This document shows, in pieces, positions 26,347-35,068 of a stretch of 64,000 nt of DNA (the stretch's first letter is position 1; every line of letters begins with the position of its first letter). The DNA is from Eubacterium sp. 14-2. GTDB lineage: Bacteria > Bacillota > Clostridia > Lachnospirales > Lachnospiraceae. The position numbers and the translations under genes were made by a program. Below the pieces are notes generated by a model. It had not been told where the DNA came from. It worked only from the letters and a program-made list of their open reading frames with translations, and did not search any database. The stretch lies in assembly GCF_000403845.2 (NCBI RefSeq), contig NZ_KE159567.1, positions 876,911 through 940,910 of the forward strand. The letters run 5' to 3'.

Positions 26347-27861
26347 ATGAAGAAGGTAATGATCGTGGAAGACGAGGAACTGATTTTACAGGGAATCCGG
26401 AATATTCTGGACTGGGAATCTCTGGGCCTTGAGGTGGTGCATATGGCTCACGACGGTGTGGAGGCCCTGGAAATGTGGGAAAAGGAACCGGTCCACATTG
26501 TGGTTACAGATATCAGTATGCCGGAAATGGACGGGCTGGAGCTGCTCCGCAAAATCAGGGAAAAAGAAGAGCAGGTGCGTTTCATCATTCTGACCGGATA
26601 TGATGAATTTAATTACGCAAGAGAGGCCATTCGTCTGGAAGTGGAAAACTATATCCTGAAACCCATCGACGAGGAGGAACTGGAACGCCAGCTTAGGGAA
26701 ACTGTGGAAAAACTGGATGAGATGGACCGGAAAAAGATTCAGTACATTGATGAAAAAACACAGTGGATGCACTTTTTAAGAGGCGGGGCAGAGGAAGGAG
26801 AGTACCGGCAGTATGCAAAAATGCTGGGGCTCTCTGCCGACTGCGGAACGTATTATGCGGCCCTGATGAAATGGAATATGGATGGCCTGAAGGAGAAAAA
26901 AATATCAGATGTGATCGTGGAACTGAAACAGGAAGAAAAACTGAAAATTGTCCATCTGCCGCCGGACAGCCTGCTGATGGTGCTGGAAGGGGAAACCATG
27001 GATGAGACAGAAGTGCAGGACTATTTCTCAGAGCTTCAGAATCAGGTGGAAAGCAGGTTTAATGTGATGACCTTTCTCTGTATCGGACCTTCTTTTCAGA
27101 GCTTTTCCCAGCTTCCGGAAAGTTACCGGATGGCCGGAAAGCTCCAGAAATATCTGATTCTGGAAGGGTACGGAACGTGTATCAGCCAGCGGCAGATTCA
27201 GAACAGGAAAACCGAAGCCCTCAGTATGGATGAAACGCTGCTCAGAAAATTTATTCTGAAAAAAGAAACGGAAGCGGCAGTGGGCTACATGGAAGATCTG
27301 TTTATCAATAATATACGGGGAGATGCTTCCGCAGGCTCTCTGTATCAGATGGCAGTAAAAATGGCCATGCTGCTGCAGGAAATAAAAAAAGAATACAAGC
27401 TGGAATCAGGCAATTTTCAGGACATAACCGATTTGATTGAGACCATTTTCCGGGCGGACGATATTTATGGAATCCGGACAGCCTTTGTCTCGGAAATCAC
27501 GGAGATTATCGCCTGTATGCATGAAGAGGATTCCCAGTACACTCCAGTGGTGCGTCAGATTATTGCTGAAGTACAGCAAAATTACAAAGAGGATATGAAT
27601 CTGAAAACCCTGGCTTATAAATACCATATGAATGCGTCCTATCTGGGACAGATTTTTCAGAAGGAAGTGGGGTGTTCCTTTGCCCGCTATTTAAGCAATA
27701 CCAAAAACGGAATTGCAAAGGAGCTGATTTTGAATACAAACATGAAAATCAATGATATTGCAAGGCAGGTGGGGTATCCGGATACCAGTTATTTTTACCG
27801 GAAATTCAAGCAGTGTTATGGGGTGTCTCCGGCTTCTCTGCGGGAGATGAAAAAATATTAG
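26347..27861 (+). CDS. YesN-type response regulator with AraC output
   Basis: A 504-residue regulator. The receiver domain (1-~120) has the acidic pair (VEDEEL), phospho-acceptor D55 in VTDISMPEMDG and the conserved LTGYDEFNYA and ILKPIDEEEL. A middle domain of ~260 residues is of unknown fold. The last ~100 residues carry two AraC helix-turn-helix motifs (NLKTLAYKYHMNASYLGQIF; KINDIARQVGYPDTSYFYRK). It pairs with the kinase upstream and likely activates the mannosidase and importer promoters. A terminator follows. Confidence 0.93.
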   Translation: MKKVMIVEDEELILQGIRNILDWESLGLEVVHMAHDGVEALEMWEKEPVHIVVTDISMPEMDGLELLRKIREKEEQVRFIILTGYDEFNYAREAIRLEVENYILKPIDEEELERQLRETVEKLDEMDRKKIQYIDEKTQWMHFLRGGAEEGEYRQYAKMLGLSADCGTYYAALMKWNMDGLKEKKISDVIVELKQEEKLKIVHLPPDSLLMVLEGETMDETEVQDYFSELQNQVESRFNVMTFLCIGPSFQSFSQLPESYRMAGKLQKYLILEGYGTCISQRQIQNRKTEALSMDETLLRKFILKKETEAAVGYMEDLFINNIRGDASAGSLYQMAVKMAMLLQEIKKEYKLESGNFQDITDLIETIFRADDIYGIRTAFVSEITEIIACMHEEDSQYTPVVRQIIAEVQQNYKEDMNLKTLAYKYHMNASYLGQIFQKEVGCSFARYLSNTKNGIAKELILNTNMKINDIARQVGYPDTSYFYRKFKQCYGVSPASLREMKKY

Positions 27862-27881
27862 AAAAAATATGTGGTTTCACT

Positions 27882-27932
27882 GGCTTTTGCCCGAGCGTGT
27901 GTTTTTACATCAGAGGGCAGAAGCCTTTTTTT
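27882..27932 (+). terminator. Rho-independent terminator of the two-component operon
   Basis: GGCTTTTGCCC (27882-27892) pairs with GGGCAGAAGCC (27915-27925), followed by seven T. Confidence 0.85.
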
Positions 27933-27985
27933 ATCTTATAAAAAACATAACTGTAATTTGTGCAATGAACCTAAAAGTTTTCAAC

Positions 27986-28014
27986 TTTCCATGCAAATTC
28001 CACAATGATATAGT
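27986..28014 (+). promoter_or_regulatory. Putative promoter of the mannoside importer operon
   Basis: TTTCCA (27986-27991), 17 bases, TATAGT (28009-28014), 77 bases before the first permease. The -35 is weak, in keeping with activation by the YesN protein. Confidence 0.5.
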
Positions 28015-28090
28015 AAATATACCAAAAAACATACTGCATATTGACGAACCGGTAAGGAAATATGCAGGAAACAAAGAAGGAGGTTTCAAA

Positions 28091-29053
28091 GTGAAAGCAA
28101 ACAAAAAAAAGGCTGTAAAGCCGAAAGGAAATTTTGTAAGCCGGTTGAAAGCAAATAAGGAACTGCTGGTCTTAAGTATGCCGGGCGCAATCTGGTTTCT
28201 GTTTTTTGCGTATCTTCCATTATTTGGAATCCTGGTGGCCTTTAAGAAGTTCCGGTTGTCCGGGGACGGATTTTTCTACAACCTGTTTACCAGCGAGACG
28301 GTCTGGTTTGACAATTTCAAGTTCCTGTTCAGCAGCGGAGACGCCTTTATAATTGTAAGGAACACCGTGTTGTATAACGCAGCATTTATCGTTCTGGGCG
28401 TGGTGATACCGGTAATCCTGGCGTTGCTGCTGAATGAAATCAGGAATAAAGGGATGATGAAAATTTATCAGAGCTCCATGTTCCTGCCCTACTTCCTGTC
28501 CTGGGTAGTGGTAAGCTACTGCGTTTTTGCATTCCTGAATCCGGAAAAGGGATATTTTAATGCAATTATACAGCAGTTCGGCGGAGAACCGATTTCCTGG
28601 TATGCAGAGACAAAATACTGGCCCTTTATCATTATCTTCATGAGCCAGTGGAAGGGAATGGGCTACAACACCGTGGTTTATCTGGCGTCCATCTGCGGTA
28701 TTGACAAAACATACTATGAAGCGGCAGTGCTGGACGGAGCCACCAAATGGCAGCAGATTAAGTACATTACGCTGCCTCTGTTAAAACCGGTCATTACCAT
28801 TCTGCTGATTATGGCAGTAGGAGGAATTTTCAAAGCGGACTTCGGCCTGTTTTATCAGCTGCCCAAGAACTCCGGGCCTCTGTATCCTGTGACAAATGTA
28901 CTTGATACATACATTTTCCGGGCCCTTAAGACCAGCGGAGAAATCGGAATGAGCGCGGCGGCCGCACTGTTTCAGTCAACGGTTGGTTTTGTCCTGATTA
29001 TGATTGCTAATAAAATCGTATCAAAAGTGGACAATGAAAATGCATTATTCTGA
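28091..29053 (+). CDS. ABC sugar importer permease (LplB type)
   Basis: A 320-residue permease with six membrane helices; the EAA loop is read as YYEAAVLDGATKWQQIKYITLPLL, where it meets the ATPase. The family (LplB/UgpA-like) imports oligosaccharides. The start is GTG after AAGGAGGTTTC; upstream in-frame codons would include promoter sequence. It is the first gene of the importer operon; the second permease follows after 16 bases. No ATPase gene is in the operon, so a shared MsmX-type ATPase elsewhere is expected. Confidence 0.92.
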   Translation: MKANKKKAVKPKGNFVSRLKANKELLVLSMPGAIWFLFFAYLPLFGILVAFKKFRLSGDGFFYNLFTSETVWFDNFKFLFSSGDAFIIVRNTVLYNAAFIVLGVVIPVILALLLNEIRNKGMMKIYQSSMFLPYFLSWVVVSYCVFAFLNPEKGYFNAIIQQFGGEPISWYAETKYWPFIIIFMSQWKGMGYNTVVYLASICGIDKTYYEAAVLDGATKWQQIKYITLPLLKPVITILLIMAVGGIFKADFGLFYQLPKNSGPLYPVTNVLDTYIFRALKTSGEIGMSAAAALFQSTVGFVLIMIANKIVSKVDNENALF

Positions 29054-29069
29054 GAAGGGAGGGAAAATC

Positions 29070-30032
29070 ATGTCTGACAAAAAAATATCCAGAAGGAAAA
29101 TAGAGAAGCAAATCCGGGCGATTGAGGCGGAAGGATGTAAATATAACCAGATTAAGAAGCCCACAAATGTGCTGTTCAACATATTTCTGGCAGTCCTGTC
29201 TCTGATTTGCGTGATTCCGTTTATATTCGTTATCATTATTTCCATTACGGACGAGGAATCACTGGCCATGAACGGATACCGGTTTATTCCGGAAAAATTC
29301 AGTCTGTATGCCTACGAGTATATAGTAAGCGCAGGTGAGAATATTCTGAGAAGCTATGGCGTGACCATTCTTGTGACGATTCTCGGAACATTGATCGGAC
29401 TGCTTCTGACAGGTACCTATGCCTATACCCTGTCCAGAAAAAATTATGCCTGCCGGAAATTTTTTACCACAGTCATCACCATTCCCATGCTGTTCAGCGG
29501 AGGTATGATTGCCAACTATCTGATTGTCACAAAGGTAATGATGTTAAAGGATACCATATGGGCGCTGATCCTGCCCCTCTGCCTGAATTCTTTTAATATT
29601 ATTGTGCTGAGGACCTTTTTTAAGACCAGTATTCCGGATGCGGTAGTGGAATCCGCCAAAATTGACGGAGCTTCAGAGTGGCGGCTGTTTTTCCAGATAG
29701 TTATTCCCATGGCGCTGCCGGGACTTGCCACCATTGGGCTGTTCCTGACACTGGGCTACTGGAACGACTGGTTTAACGCCATGATGTACATGGACAACAA
29801 AGATCTGATACCACTGCAGTATCTGCTGATTCAGATTGAAAGCTCCATTGACTGGCTGGCCAACAACAAGGCTACCATGGGAGTAGACGGTATTGCGGTG
29901 GCGGCGAATATGCCGAAAGAAACCATTAAAATGGCAATTGTGGTAATATCCACATTACCCATTATCTTTGCTTATCCGTTTTTCCAGAGATACTTTGTAA
30001 ATGGATTGACGGTAGGGGCTGTGAAGGAGTAA
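29070..30032 (+). CDS. ABC sugar importer permease (LplC/YtcP type)
   Basis: A 320-residue permease, partner of the preceding gene. A charged cytoplasmic head (~40 residues) leads to six helices; the EAA loop is VVESAKIDGASEWRLFFQIVIPMALP. The C-terminus FFQRYFVNGLTVGAVKE is the standard end of this family. GAAGGGAGGG precedes the ATG at 29070. The lipoprotein gene follows after 22 bases. Confidence 0.93.
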   Translation: MSDKKISRRKIEKQIRAIEAEGCKYNQIKKPTNVLFNIFLAVLSLICVIPFIFVIIISITDEESLAMNGYRFIPEKFSLYAYEYIVSAGENILRSYGVTILVTILGTLIGLLLTGTYAYTLSRKNYACRKFFTTVITIPMLFSGGMIANYLIVTKVMMLKDTIWALILPLCLNSFNIIVLRTFFKTSIPDAVVESAKIDGASEWRLFFQIVIPMALPGLATIGLFLTLGYWNDWFNAMMYMDNKDLIPLQYLLIQIESSIDWLANNKATMGVDGIAVAANMPKETIKMAIVVISTLPIIFAYPFFQRYFVNGLTVGAVKE

Positions 30033-30054
30033 GATTAGACAAGGAGGAGAAATC

Positions 30055-31539
30055 ATGAAATTCAGAAAATTTGTATCACTTGGCCTTGCGGCAGTTATGG
30101 CAGCGGGACTGCTTGCCGGCTGCGGCGGAAAGAAAGAAACCAATTCCAGCGGAGAAGAAGTGGTGGAACTGACCTGGTGGCAGATTGGAGACGCTCAGAA
30201 AGACCAGGAAAAGGTGCTGGAGAAAGTCAATGAATATACCCAGGAAAAAATAGGGGTAAAACTGAAAATCAATACCGCCGGATGGGGCGATTACAACCAG
30301 AAAATGCAGGTAGTGGTAAATACCGGAGACGACTGGGATCTGTGCTTTACCTGCTCCTGGGCCAACAATTATTTCCAGAATGCTGACAAGGGCGCATTCC
30401 TTGCCCTTGATGATTATATTAAAGACACAGAGATGTACAAAACCATTGACAGCCGGTTCTGGGAGGCAGCCAAAGTACAGGGCAAGACCTACGGTGTCCC
30501 CAGTGAAAAAGAAATCGGCAGTATGCCCATGTGGGTGTTTACCAAAGAATATGTGGACAAATACAATGTTCCGGTAGACGAAATCCACAGCCTGGAAGAT
30601 CTGGAACCCTGGCTGAAACTGATTCATGAAAATGAACCGGATGTGGTGCCCATGTACTTAACCAGCAGCTATTCCGCACCCATCTATATGGATTTGATTC
30701 AGGATCCGGTGGGCATTGAATACGGCGATGACAGCCTTACCGTTAAAAATGTATTTGAAACAGAGAAAATGAAATCCACACTGGATACCATGCGGAAATA
30801 TTATCTGGCAGGTTACATCAACAAGGACGCTGCCACCGCTTCTGATGACAAGTCCATCAAACGTTTTGTAACAAAAGGCGATGGCCAGCCCTATGCAGAA
30901 CTGGTATGGGGCAAAGACCTGGGATATGAAGTGGTTGCAACACCCATTATGGATACTTATGTGACAAACATCTCCGCACGGGGCGCTCTGACCGCAGTGA
31001 ACGCTCAGACCAAACATCCGGAAAAAGCAGTGGAATTTCTGAATCTGGTTAATACAGACGAATATCTGAGAAATCTTCTGAACTATGGAATCGAAGGCGA
31101 GCACTGGGACAAAGTGGAGATTCCGGAAGAAGAGGCAAAAGCGGCGGAAGGCAAACCTTACGTTTATGAAAATAAAATCAAACTGAATGAAGAAACCAGG
31201 AAAAATTACTCGGTTTCCTACTGGGTACAGGGCGGTCTGTTTAATACCTATGTACTGGAAAATGAACCTGTGGACAAATGGGCAACTTTTAAAGAATTTA
31301 ACGATTCTTCTGTGGAAGCTCCCTCTTTTGGATTCGATTTTGATCTGAATCCGGTCAGCACGGAAGTGGCAGGATTTGGAAATGTCATGGATGAATTTGG
31401 AAAATCTCTGTTTACCGGAAGCGTGGATCCGGAAGAATATCTGCCCAAACTGCAGGAAAAACTGAAAGCCACCGGCATTGACAAAGTAATTGAAGAAATG
31501 CAGAAACAGATTGACGAGTGGAAGGCAGCAAAAGAATAA
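30055..31539 (+). CDS. Sugar-binding lipoprotein of the mannoside importer
   Basis: A 494-residue extracellular solute-binding protein. Signal peptide with lipobox LLAGCGGK (lipidated Cys at ~24). The body is a type-I sugar-binding fold (ELTWWQIGDAQKDQEKVLEK; GDDWDLCFTCSWANN), and the last ~130 residues fit the DUF3502 extension typical of LplA/YtcQ-like proteins. It captures oligosaccharide at the cell surface and delivers it to the two permeases. AAGGAGGAG precedes the ATG. A strong hairpin follows the gene, probably raising its mRNA relative to downstream genes. Confidence 0.93.
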   Translation: MKFRKFVSLGLAAVMAAGLLAGCGGKKETNSSGEEVVELTWWQIGDAQKDQEKVLEKVNEYTQEKIGVKLKINTAGWGDYNQKMQVVVNTGDDWDLCFTCSWANNYFQNADKGAFLALDDYIKDTEMYKTIDSRFWEAAKVQGKTYGVPSEKEIGSMPMWVFTKEYVDKYNVPVDEIHSLEDLEPWLKLIHENEPDVVPMYLTSSYSAPIYMDLIQDPVGIEYGDDSLTVKNVFETEKMKSTLDTMRKYYLAGYINKDAATASDDKSIKRFVTKGDGQPYAELVWGKDLGYEVVATPIMDTYVTNISARGALTAVNAQTKHPEKAVEFLNLVNTDEYLRNLLNYGIEGEHWDKVEIPEEEAKAAEGKPYVYENKIKLNEETRKNYSVSYWVQGGLFNTYVLENEPVDKWATFKEFNDSSVEAPSFGFDFDLNPVSTEVAGFGNVMDEFGKSLFTGSVDPEEYLPKLQEKLKATGIDKVIEEMQKQIDEWKAAKE

Positions 31540-31577
31540 AAAATAAAATCAGGAGAAATGCAGCCTGAACAGAAAAG

Positions 31578-31610
31578 TATTCCTCCGGCTGTCTGACAGC
31601 CGGGGGAATA
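31578..31610 (+). promoter_or_regulatory. Strong intergenic hairpin after the binding-protein gene
   Basis: A 15-bp stem with a CTG loop: TATTCCTCCGGCTGT (31578-31592) and ACAGCCGGGGGAATA (31596-31610), one G-T pair. No T-tract follows, so it is probably an mRNA-stabilising or attenuating structure, not a full terminator. Confidence 0.65.
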
Positions 31611-31656
31611 TGACATTCAGAGCAGGACTGTTTTTTCCGGAAAACTGAGGTGGAAC

Positions 31657-32403
31657 ATGAAAAGAAAGCTGGAAGTATGTGTGGATTCTGTGGAATCTGC
31701 GGTAATTGCTCAGGAGGCAGGAGCGGATTGTCTGGAAGTATGTGCAAATCTTTTGATCGGCGGGACGACGCCGGGGGTCAGCCAGTTCAGACAGATCCGT
31801 GAAAGGTGCAGGATTCCTCTGCATGTGCTGATTCGTCCGAGATTCGGGGATTTTCTGTATACAGATGAGGAATTTCAGATGCTGGAAGAGGACATCTGTA
31901 TGTTCCGGGAACTGGGAGCAGAGGGCGTTGTAGTGGGATGCCTGAAGCCGGAGGGAGACCTTGATACGGACAGAATGAGACGGTTAAAAGCATGTGCAGG
32001 CCCATTGCGGATGACGCTGCACCGGGCCTTTGACGTTTGCCGGGATCCATATCAGACACTGGAAGAAGCTGTTTCCCTGGGGATTGACACCATCCTCACT
32101 TCCGGTCAGGCCCCTGTCTGCATGGAAGGAAAAGAAGTATTGAGAAAACTTCTTGCGCAGGCTAAGGGCCGGATTGAGATTCTTTTGGGCAGCGGTGTAA
32201 ATGATGGGGTAATCCGCAGTATGACAGAAGAACTTCATGCAGCCAGCTTTCACATGTCCGGAAAAAAAACACTGGACAGCGGAATGATTTACCGAAACGG
32301 GCGGGTACATATGGGACTTCCTGCGTTCAGCGAATTTGAAATTCTGCGCACGGACAGAGAGGAAATCAGAAAAGCCCGGCAGGCACTGGATGAGGTAATG
32401 TGA
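31657..32403 (+). CDS. cutC: CutC family protein
   Basis: A 248-residue TIM-barrel protein of the CutC family. Conserved features: LEVCVDSVESAVIAQEAGAD at the start, ANLLIGGTTPG, LIRPRFGDFLY, TLHRAFDVCRDP and ILTSGQAP. The family is named for copper tolerance, but its biochemical activity is not settled. Its place inside a glycan operon, between the binding protein and a transglutaminase-fold protein, points to a role in sugar or glycopeptide metabolism here. AGGTGG precedes the ATG. Confidence 0.88.
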   Translation: MKRKLEVCVDSVESAVIAQEAGADCLEVCANLLIGGTTPGVSQFRQIRERCRIPLHVLIRPRFGDFLYTDEEFQMLEEDICMFRELGAEGVVVGCLKPEGDLDTDRMRRLKACAGPLRMTLHRAFDVCRDPYQTLEEAVSLGIDTILTSGQAPVCMEGKEVLRKLLAQAKGRIEILLGSGVNDGVIRSMTEELHAASFHMSGKKTLDSGMIYRNGRVHMGLPAFSEFEILRTDREEIRKARQALDEVM

Positions 32404-32419
32404 AAGGAGGAAATCAGAA

Positions 32420-34960
32420 ATGTTTTCAAAAACACTGTGGGAATATGTCGGAAGGCAATATGACAGCCGTCTCTGGCAGATGGGAAGTTTAAAAGATGAA
32501 ATCTGCAGGAAAATGGAAGGATGTACACCAGAGGAACAGCTTCTGATGAAATTTTTTTATGGAACCATGCCATTGCGTGATATGGGAGAATATGAGTTCG
32601 AACTGTTTCTGGCTTTTGTCCGCCACGGACTTATGCTGCGTGAGACAGCAGAGTGGTGCCGGCAGCTTCCGGAGGAAATATTTTTGCATAATGTCCTGTA
32701 CTATCGGATTAATTCGGAAAATATTGAGGACTGCCGGCCTTTCTTTTATGAACAGCTCAGGGAGCGGATACAGGGAAAGACCATGGAAGAGGCAGTGCTG
32801 GAGATAAACTACTGGTGTGCGGAAAATGGGACATACGAGGCTTCTGATTTCAGGACCATATCCCCTCTGACCATGTACCGGTCCGGAGCGGGCAGGTGCG
32901 GGGAGGAATCTACCTTTGCGGTAACAGCTTTCCGCAGTGTGGGAATTCCTGCAAGACAGGTGTATACGCCCAGATGGGCGCACTGTGACGATAATCATGC
33001 CTGGGTGGAGGTTTATGTGGATGGAGACTGGCATTTTCTGGGAGCGTGTGAGCCGGAAGCAGTGCTGGATAAAGGATGGTTTTCCAATGCTTCCTCCAGA
33101 ACCATGATGGTTCACGCAAGGGAATTTTCAGATTACGGCAACCAGGAATCCTGTTTCCGGCAGGGAGAAATGCCCTGCTATAACAATGTAACGTTCCGGT
33201 ATACGGAAACCGTAGAATTTAAGATAAAGGTGACAGAGCCGGACGGCACTCCGGCAGAATATGCCAGAGTCTTTCTGGAACTTCTGAACAGCGCCGAGTA
33301 TGGCAGTATGGCGGTGCTGACAGCAGATGAGGACGGAACTGCGGCATTGCGCACAGGAATGGGAACCGTTCACCTGTGGGCAGTCCGGGGAGAAAAAACA
33401 GCGGAAGCACTGATTGATACCAGGCAGCAGGATAAGGTTCTGCTTACTCTGACAGAAGAACAGGGCCGTACTGGCGTCTGGACAGATATTGACATAAAGG
33501 CGCCTGAGGAACAGATACCTGGCAGGACTGTTCCCACCAGAGAGCAGAAAGCCAGGAACCGCCAGCGGATTCAGGCAGCGGCAGTTCTGCGGGCGGAAAG
33601 GATACGCAGTTATTACAGAGAAGAACTGGCAGAAAAATATCCGAAGGAACAGGAACTTCTGCGCCTTGCAGCAGGAAATTTTGACCAGGTGTACCAGTTC
33701 CTTGCAAAGGATGACAACCCGGACCGGGCAGGTCTTTTGCACAGCCTGAGCAGGAAAGATTACAGAGATGTCAGGGCAGATGTGCTGGAACATCATTTGC
33801 AGTATGCGGGAAAATACCGTTCTGAATGGGAAGAAAAGGGGAAACCTGATGTGTATGAAAAGTACATTCTCTGTCCGAGGATATTTTATGAAGAACTGAC
33901 CTGTTACAGGCAGGAGCTTTCCGGGTATTTCAGTGAAGAAGAAAAAGAACGTTTCCGGGAACATCCAAAGACCCTCTGGAATTATATCCAGGAACACATT
34001 CATTACGAGGAAGCATATGATTACAGGACGATTTTTTCCACGCCCCTGGGTACGATGAAACTCCGGTTTGGCAACCTTATGAGCCGGAAAATCCTGTGTG
34101 GGGCTATTCTGCGCACCCTGGGAGTTCCGGCCCGTATCAGCCAGGCAGAACAGGAAGTGGAAGTTTATCAGGAAGATAAGTTTGTGAAAATATCAGGAAC
34201 CGGGGAGGAAGAGAAATCATCGGAGCGGGTAACCCTTACCCTGAAACGGAAACCGGAAGAGAACTGGAACTATTATCAGAACTGGACCATCGGACAGTTT
34301 CAGCAGGGAAATTTTGTCACCCTGGATTATCAGGGACTGGAGTTTGATACGCTGGAACAGAAGCTGGAACTGGAGCCTGGATCCTACCGGATACTCACTG
34401 CAAACCGGCTGCCAGGAGGAGACCAGCTTGCAGCGGAATACAGATTCTGTCTGGAGCCGGGATGTCCTGGAGAAGTGGAATTATATATGCGTGCCGGACA
34501 GCCGGAGGAGCTGCTGGTATCAAGACAGCTGGATGATTTTGAACTCCGGGAGGAGGGCGGCATGACCACTGCTTCTGCGCTGACTGCCCAGGGCGTACAT
34601 ATTCTGGCATTTCTGGAACCGGGGGAAGAACCCACAGAGCATGTACTGAATGAAATGTATCAGCTTCGGGAAAGTTTCCGGGCCATGGAGACGGGAATCT
34701 GTTTTGTGGTGCGGGATGAGCACATACAGAAAACCCCGGCTTTCTGGCAGGTGACAGAGGCATTTCCGGAAATAAAAGTGGTTGCCGGAGATTTTGACGA
34801 ACTGACGGAACCCCTGGCACGGAGAATGTATACGGATCCGGAAAAACTTCCGCTGCTGCTGATTGTAAATCCGGGATTGCAGGCAGTTTACGGAAGCAGC
34901 GGCTATCAGGCCGGGAGCGTGAGCCTGATGCTGGAACTGCTGAAAGTAAACGGAAAATGA
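32420..34960 (+). CDS. Transglutaminase-fold protein with PNGase-like motifs
   Basis: An 846-residue cytoplasmic protein, no signal peptide. A transglutaminase-like core spans ~130-215: GRCGEESTFAV (Cys ~160), VGIPARQVYTPRW, then DDNHAWVEVYVDGDWHFLGACEPE (His ~193). This order resembles eukaryotic peptide:N-glycanase (GRCGEW, HxWxEVY, ACE), but the third catalytic Asp expected just before ACE reads Gly. A beta-sandwich-like region follows (~265-370). A second, degenerate core lies near ~530-580 (SRKILCGAILRTLGVPARIS), and a possible thioredoxin-like region is at the C-terminus. Position among mannosidases suggests action on imported glycopeptides, for example removing the N-glycan from Asn or trimming peptide. 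The activity is unproven. Confidence 0.75.
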   Translation: MFSKTLWEYVGRQYDSRLWQMGSLKDEICRKMEGCTPEEQLLMKFFYGTMPLRDMGEYEFELFLAFVRHGLMLRETAEWCRQLPEEIFLHNVLYYRINSENIEDCRPFFYEQLRERIQGKTMEEAVLEINYWCAENGTYEASDFRTISPLTMYRSGAGRCGEESTFAVTAFRSVGIPARQVYTPRWAHCDDNHAWVEVYVDGDWHFLGACEPEAVLDKGWFSNASSRTMMVHAREFSDYGNQESCFRQGEMPCYNNVTFRYTETVEFKIKVTEPDGTPAEYARVFLELLNSAEYGSMAVLTADEDGTAALRTGMGTVHLWAVRGEKTAEALIDTRQQDKVLLTLTEEQGRTGVWTDIDIKAPEEQIPGRTVPTREQKARNRQRIQAAAVLRAERIRSYYREELAEKYPKEQELLRLAAGNFDQVYQFLAKDDNPDRAGLLHSLSRKDYRDVRADVLEHHLQYAGKYRSEWEEKGKPDVYEKYILCPRIFYEELTCYRQELSGYFSEEEKERFREHPKTLWNYIQEHIHYEEAYDYRTIFSTPLGTMKLRFGNLMSRKILCGAILRTLGVPARISQAEQEVEVYQEDKFVKISGTGEEEKSSERVTLTLKRKPEENWNYYQNWTIGQFQQGNFVTLDYQGLEFDTLEQKLELEPGSYRILTANRLPGGDQLAAEYRFCLEPGCPGEVELYMRAGQPEELLVSRQLDDFELREEGGMTTASALTAQGVHILAFLEPGEEPTEHVLNEMYQLRESFRAMETGICFVVRDEHIQKTPAFWQVTEAFPEIKVVAGDFDELTEPLARRMYTDPEKLPLLLIVNPGLQAVYGSSGYQAGSVSLMLELLKVNGK

Positions 34961-35053
34961 TGTTATGAATTTAATATATATTTCACGGAAAATGATGTTG
35001 TGAATTTTATATGTTTCACGGAAAATGATGTTGTGAATTTTATATGCATTTCA
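34951..35053 (+). repeat. Three tandem ~35-bp repeats at a gene's 3' end
   Basis: Copies at 34951-34985, 34986-35018 and 35019-35053 (35, 33 and 35 bases), each opening CGGAAAATGATGTT and closing TTTCA. The first copy contains the last codons and stop of the transglutaminase-fold gene, so the array arose by duplicating the gene end. There are no spacers, so it is not CRISPR. Copy number may vary between strains. Confidence 0.9.
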
Positions 35054-35068
35054 GGAATTTAAGAGTAA

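Noticed and set aside
27869-28090. N-terminal extension of the first mannoside permease
   Set aside because: It would be translated through a terminator and promoter; the GTG at 28091 has AAGGAGG in place.
34951-35053. Possible mini CRISPR array
   Set aside because: The repeats are directly adjacent with no spacers, and no cas genes are in the window.
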